Shown here piece by piece: positions 5,215 through 11,200 of a stretch of 11,365 nt of DNA. The translations under genes and the position numbers were made by a program. The first letter of the stretch is position 1. Every line of letters begins with the position of its first letter. The notes beneath the pieces were generated by a model that was not told the origin of the DNA, ran no database searches, and worked only from the letters and a program-made list of their open reading frames with translations. The stretch is from Baffinella frigidus (lineage: Eukaryota; Cryptophyceae; Cryptomonadales; Baffinellaceae): assembly GCA_026770585.1 (NCBI GenBank), contig MU646645.1:139708-151072 (forward strand). Direction: 5' to 3'.

Positions 5215-8200
5215 GTTGCGCGCACGTGGCAGGCAAATCCCCTCCTGCAGCTCCCCCCCCCTCAACAACTTTGATAAATTGCAGCCTATATCCGGTTCCC
5301 AGTGCACTCCCTGACTCCTAGAAGAGGACCGCGCCAGGGTTTACAGTTAAGGGGTTGAGTATCAATGGCCTGCTCGATCATTTATTCAGAAAGAAGCAGC
5401 GGGTTTTGGGGGGGTGCAAGTCTGGTTCATTACTCTCGAGGCAGGAGAAAGGTGATGCAAGTGACAAGTATGGGACGGCAGGCATGGAACAACATGTCCT
5501 CGGGAATCCCCTCCGGGATCGTGCTCGCCACGGCCCCCGCGGTAACCCCTCAACCCTAGCCCCTAAACCCCAACCCCTCTTAGACCATATCGCTTTCACT
5601 TCAGAGTTTAGGGTTCAGGTGTTAAGGTTTAGCTTTCACTTGAGGGTTTAGGCCCTAGCTTTCACTTTAGGGTTCGGGGCTTAGGGTTGAGGGTACATCT
5701 TTCTGGGGTTCCTAAGCCCTGAACCGAGGGTATGTGGAACACCGTGATTTTGGGAATCCCCTCCGGTATCTGGCTCGCCACGGCCACCGTGCAAACCCTA
5801 AACCCTGAACCCTAAACCCTCAACCCTCCCCTTTAAACCATGAACCATGAACCATGAACCATGAACTATGAACCATAACCATCAACCATCAACCATCAAC
5901 CATCAACCATCAACCATCAGCCATCAGCCATCAACGATTAACCCTTAACCCTTAACCCCGAACCCTAAACCATAAACCTGCTTACTCCGCCTGTCCGCGC
6001 CGCGTTCCATTACCCTAAACCCTAAACCCTAAACCCTAAACCCTAACCAAATTTCTCTCGCCGCCTAAAACCAGGACGTGCAAGCGGCGATCATCTACGC
6101 CGCGCAGCACAACCTCGACCTCTGCGTCACCGTTGCGCGCCAGTCACAGTAACCACCCTAACCCGAAACCAATGAAAGAGACGTTAGTGGACTGATGACT
6201 TCGAACCCGAAACACGAAACCAACCCGAAACACGAAACACGAAACCCGAGCGCACCACCTCGACCTGTGCGTCACTGTCGACCTGTGCGTCACTCGACCT
6301 GTGCGTCACTGTGGCGCGCCACTGAGACGATTGGCGCGCCAATCTCAGTATTCCCCCCCCCACCCCCCGTGCCTTTCCTCCCACACGCAATTCCAAATAG
6401 TCAACTATTTGGAATCCAATATCATCACAGTCCGTCTCCTCCACCTGAACCCTAAACACGAAACACGAAACACGAAACACGAAACCCGAAACCCGAAACC
6501 CGAGAGCACAAGCTCGACCTGTGCGTCACTGTCGCGCGCCAATCTCAATAAACCCGCAACCAATGCGGTCTTGAACGTATGACTTCGAACCATAAACCCC
6601 AAACGAAAGCAACCCGAACTACGAAACCCGAGACTACAAGCTCGACCTCTGCATCGCGGTCACAGTAACAAGCCCTAAACTCTCAACCCGAAACCAATGA
6701 AAGAGACGTGATTGGACTTCTGGCTTCGAACCATAAACTCTAAACCAACCCGAAACCCGAAAACATGTGCATCGCGGTCGCGCGCCAGTCGCAGTACACC
6801 TTAAACCCTAAACCCTAAGCCCTAAACCCTAAACCCTAAACCCTAAACCCTAAACCCTAAACCCTAAACCCTAAACCCTAAACCCTAAACCCTCGACTGG
6901 ATTTCGCTCTGTAATGCCCTGGCTATCGCGATTCTCTGGGCATCCAATCAACTTGATTATAAACCCTAAACCCTAAACCCTAAACCCTAAACCCTAAACC
7001 CTAAACCCGAAACCCTCAACCTTAAACCCAAAACCCGAAACCCGAAACCCGAAACCCGAAACAAGGTACTGCATGAACGACAACGCGCTGGTCCTCGACA
7101 TGAGCCGGATGACCGAATGCACGGTACACCCTAAAGCCTACACCCTAAAGCCTAACCCCTAACCCCTAACTCCGAAACCCTGAACCCTAAACCCTAAACC
7201 CTAAACCCTAAACCCTAAACCTTAAACCCTAAACCCTAAACCCTAGACCCCAAACCCCAAACTCCAAACCCCAAACCCTACCCTTAACCCTAAACCCCAA
7301 ACCCTACATCAGGTGGACGCCACGCGGAAAACCGCGACGGTCCAGGTGCGAACAAACCTCGTCTCACAAGATACCTGCACCACTTCACTAATTAGCGTTT
7401 TAATTTAATTAGGAGGCCTAATTGAATTTACTATGTCTTAACTGATTTCTCCTATTCAACCTCCTATGGAAGCCCAAGTGCACCGTGGACGCGACACGGA
7501 AAACCGCGACGGTTCAGGTGCGAACCCACACAGCGGGCTACCAAGGCATTTTCGGGCGAATTCTGCACCACTTTCCGTTACCTTGTCCGTAGGAAACCCC
7601 CTATGTCCCTGCGGTATTGTCTACTGTAGAGTGTATGGATTGATTATCCACTTCCGGGTTATTCATGAAATCCCTTGGAAGTCCGCTGTGTGGACCTGCT
7701 CGTTTTTTTTATCGTCGCCAAAATGGTGCTCCCAAATAGACAGCGCCAGCGCTACGTATCCAATAAACCCAGTCTGGTGCAGGCTGGCACGCGTTTGATG
7801 ACTCTGCGACTCGCACAGTCATCAAATGCATGGGTATCCAAAACATGGCGGCCGTGTTGGTAGCAACCAAGGTCTCTCTAATCTGAAAAACAAACTCGGG
7901 TGGTGCAGGCGGGCACGCGGTGGGGCGACCTCGACGGCAAGTGCGAGGCGGTCAAACTAGCGACGACAGGTGCGCTCCGTCCAACGAAACCTGTCAACTT
8001 CAGAATAGTCACCCAACCCGACTGAGGCAGGGCTAGGTGAAGTGACGACAGATGCCTTGCGCCCAGCTCCCAGCTCTGTTGTAGTCTATTTGCTAAATCA
8101 GAGTTAAAATCTGTGAGGAGACGGGACTGCTTTGTCCGCAAGATGCTTTCCAGGGAAAGCGGTGAAAACCACGTTTTCCTTACGGAAAACGTACCGGGGC

Positions 8201-11200
8201 TGTACGTTTTCAATCAGGGCGGACACCCTTATTCCGGTATCAACCTAATTCCGGCATTCCCTGGGGTGTTACGGTAGGCAATACAGGCAATACAGCGTAG
8301 TACGTTTTTCAACGAAGGTACGATACGGTTTCAGGGGCTGCAGATTTTCAATCGATGCTTCCCAAAATCCAGACGTCATACTTTCCCACAGTTCTCTGTG
8401 AAAAACTATACCGCGACCGGGGCCCGACCCCCCCCTCAGTTTTCGACCCCTCAGTCGACCATTTTGCACCGGTTTTCGGTGCAAAAAGTGTGAGAAATCG
8501 AAACTTGGGAAGCATCTAATAACATCACGGTCTCTCCCGTTTCAGTCGCGATGGATCCGAGCGCGTCCGTGATCGGCACCGCCTTGCTACAAGTCGGGTT
8601 TTAATTTTGTACCGGGTTTCCCGGTGCACGGTAAAAGCCCGGACGTGGAAAGGACGAGGAGCTGCGCATTTGGTACCACGAGACGAAACGTCGCGTTCTG
8701 AGATTCTGACGTGTGTCCTGGCGTGGCAGGAGCGATGGATCCGAATGCTTCTGTGATCGGAACCGCGTTGCACGGTCAACTCGAAACCCGAAACCCGAAA
8801 CCCCAAACCCCAAACCCTCAAACCTCAACCCTTAGCCCTAAACCCAAAACCATCAGCCCTGAACCTTCAGCCCTAAACCCTAAACCCTAATCCCCAAACC
8901 CCAAACCCCAAACCCTAAACCCTGAACCCTGAACCCTAAACCCTAAACCCTAAACCCTAAACCCTAACCCTCAAACCCCCAAACCCCAAACCCTAAACCC
9001 TGAACCCTAAACCCCAAACCCTTAACCCTTAACCCTGAACCCTAAGCCCTACACCAGGGGGGCACGGCTTCCTGGAGAGAATGTTCGGACTCGTCTCTGA
9101 TAACGTGCCTCCCCTGCTCCCGAAATCCTGACCTCGAAACCCGAAACCCGAAACTCGAAACCCGAAACCCGAAACCCGAAACCCGAAACCCGAAACCCGA
9201 AACCCGAAACCCGAAACCCGAAACCCGAAACCCGAAACCCGAAACCCGAGACCCGGAACCCGATCTTCGGGCCCGTCTCTGACAACGTGTGTCTCCCTTC
9301 TCCCGAACCTCTTAACCCGAAACACGAAACCCGAAACACGAAACACGAAACACGAAACCCGAAACACGAAACACGAAACCCGAAACCCGAAACCGAAACC
9401 CGGTCTGTGACAACGTGCCTGCCTGCTCCCTACCCCCTGCATCCGAAACCATAAGGCACGTGACAGCATCCTTGGCAGTGCAGTGAAGTGGTTTGAGTGG
9501 TTGAGTGGTTGGATGTTTGAGGATGGTTTGAGCGGTAAATTGATGAGTGGCTGGATGGTTGAGTGGTCAAACCATTTCATTCTCAAAGGTTTAACGGTCG
9601 AATGGTCAAAACGGCCGAACGGTCAAAACGGCCGAACGGTCAAAACGGCCGAACGGTCAAAACGGCCGAACGGTCAAAACGGCCGAATGATCAAAGACCG
9701 AACCTGTCCCGTTGGTGCGGTACAGGTGATGTCCGCTGAAGTGATGCTCAGCCCTCAAACCTAAACCCTAAACCCTAAATCCTAAACCCTAAACCCTAGA
9801 CCCTAGACCCTAGACCCTAGACCCTAGACCCTAAACCCTAAAACCTAAACCCTAAATCCTAAACCCTAAACCCCTAAACCCTAAACCCTAAACCCTAAAC
9901 CCTAAACCCCAAACCCTAAACCCTAAACCCTAAACCCTAAGGTGATGTCCGCGGAAGTGGTGCTAGCAGACGGGCAAGTTGTCATCGCGTCCCCCGGTGA
10001 AACCCGAAACCCGAAACCCGAAACCCCAGCTCTGCCGCAGTCTATCTGGGCGTACACGTTTGGCGAGCCCGGGCTCTTTTCCGCACCAAAGTTGACGGAT
10101 GTGTACCGTGGAACCAGAACGTCTACTTATGAATAGTCTGTCAAGGCGAGAGATGCAGTGCTAGGTATGCAGAAGCGGTGCGGACGGACAAGTAGTCATC
10201 GCCTCCCTTGGTGCGCCCCCCCCTCTTTCCCACCCCCCGCTCTCCAAAGTTGACGGATTTGTACCGCGGAACCAGAATGACCACTTAAGAATAGTCTGTC
10301 AACCCACCCCTGGCAGACGGGCAGGTAGGCAGCATCCCCCTCTCTCCCCCCACTCTCCTCCCACTCGCAACCCATAACCCACACGGTGGACTACGAACCT
10401 TTCAACAAAAGTCAACTTGCCTTGATGCAATTAACTTAAAAGCTTTTCTGGTGCAATTCGGCCAGGTTGCACCCTGAATTCCAGCCCCACCGAAACCCTC
10501 GTAGCCCACCGTGTGGAACCAATCCCCGTACAGAAAGTGGTCCCCACAACTTTCACACGAAAGTGGTTCTCGGAATTGACTTTTCACGCGTGGGCAGGTT
10601 TGAACGAAGACCTCTACTGGGGAATCCGCGGCGGCGGCGGGAACTTGGGTGCTCCCCAAAACCCTCAACTTCACTCGGAGTCAGAACATTTCGCCTAAGT
10701 CAACTCCCCCTGAAAGCCAGCGCCTTAAGTCAAATGCCGTCCATAGTGGCCAGGTCCATCTAAACGAAAACAGGGGAAAGTTGACTTAGGTGAGCTGGTT
10801 GACTTAGCTGAAATCTTGTGGCTCGGAGTGAACTTTTATCTCCTGTGTTCGAAACACCTTTTTCGTGAGTGCGCTCAGTCCTCTTCTCGGTTGTAAACGC
10901 GTGTTTTCTCTTCTTGTACGCAGGCGTTTTCTCCTGTGCTCTAAAGGCGTCCTCATCCGTATCATCTGTGTGCTAAACGCGTATCTTGTCTTCTTGTACG
11001 TAGAAGAAGTTGTACGTTGTGGTTTCGGGTGTATGTTGTGTGTCTTCCTTATTTCTCTTCGGGTTGACAGACGTGGTGGTCTCGATGACTCAGGGAGAGG
11101 GAGAGGGAGAGGGAGAGGGAGGGTGGGAGGGAGGGAGGGACAGAGAGAGAGAGAGAGAGAGAGAGACGCGTGCTCTTCTTGTACGTACACGCAGAGCGCC

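Larger units (their letters stand above)
6149..7065 (+). other. Oxidase intron 3 and its repeats
   Basis: It contains four exon 3 tail copies, CACGAAA/CCCGAAA arrays (6196-6250, 6445-6502), CCCTAAA arrays (6797-6893, 6961-7015) and a final CCCGAAA run (7027-7062). ACCAATGAAAGAGACGT with TTCGAACC recurs at 6169 and 6691, and a related copy lies at 6560. There is a hairpin at 6390-6415. The 6896-6960 stretch is unique. Confidence 0.85.
7346..7908 (+). other. Oxidase intron 5
   Basis: It holds exon 5 copy B, the exon 6 head copy, an AT-rich imperfect inverted repeat at 7400-7430, a 15-bp-arm hairpin at 7794-7826 and a GGCGGCCGTGTTGG repeat at 7844-7885. The 7520-7770 stretch is unique sequence with no gene I can support. 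This intron lacks heptamer arrays. Confidence 0.7.
9997..10597 (+). other. Oxidase intron 9
   Basis: It starts with a short CCCGAAA run (9999-10025). A 57-bp unit (CCAAAGTTGACGGAT...GTCTGTCAA) occurs at 10086-10142 and 10244-10300, 158 bases apart, each followed by an exon 9 tail copy. The rest up to 10597 is unique, without a heptamer array. Confidence 0.75.

Noticed and set aside
3982-5307. A single 441-residue minus-strand open frame starting at 5307
   Set aside because: Its first 139 residues are antisense to oxidase exon 1 and the promoter. The ATG at 4890 begins a signal-peptide-like segment, and the end past 4102 reads through an intron donor.
7878-8213. 111-residue minus-strand open frame
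   Set aside because: It is antisense to oxidase exon 6, which has a strong family match, and shows no motif of its own.
8269-8484. 71-residue minus-strand open frame in oxidase intron 6
   Set aside because: No recognisable motif, antisense to the intron, and it runs into a hairpin region near its start; chance is likely.
9029-9586. Minus-strand open frame with repeating GFGFRVS
   Set aside because: It is translation of the CCCGAAA array in reverse, antisense to oxidase exon 8; seven-base repeats stay open in all frames. Not a gene.
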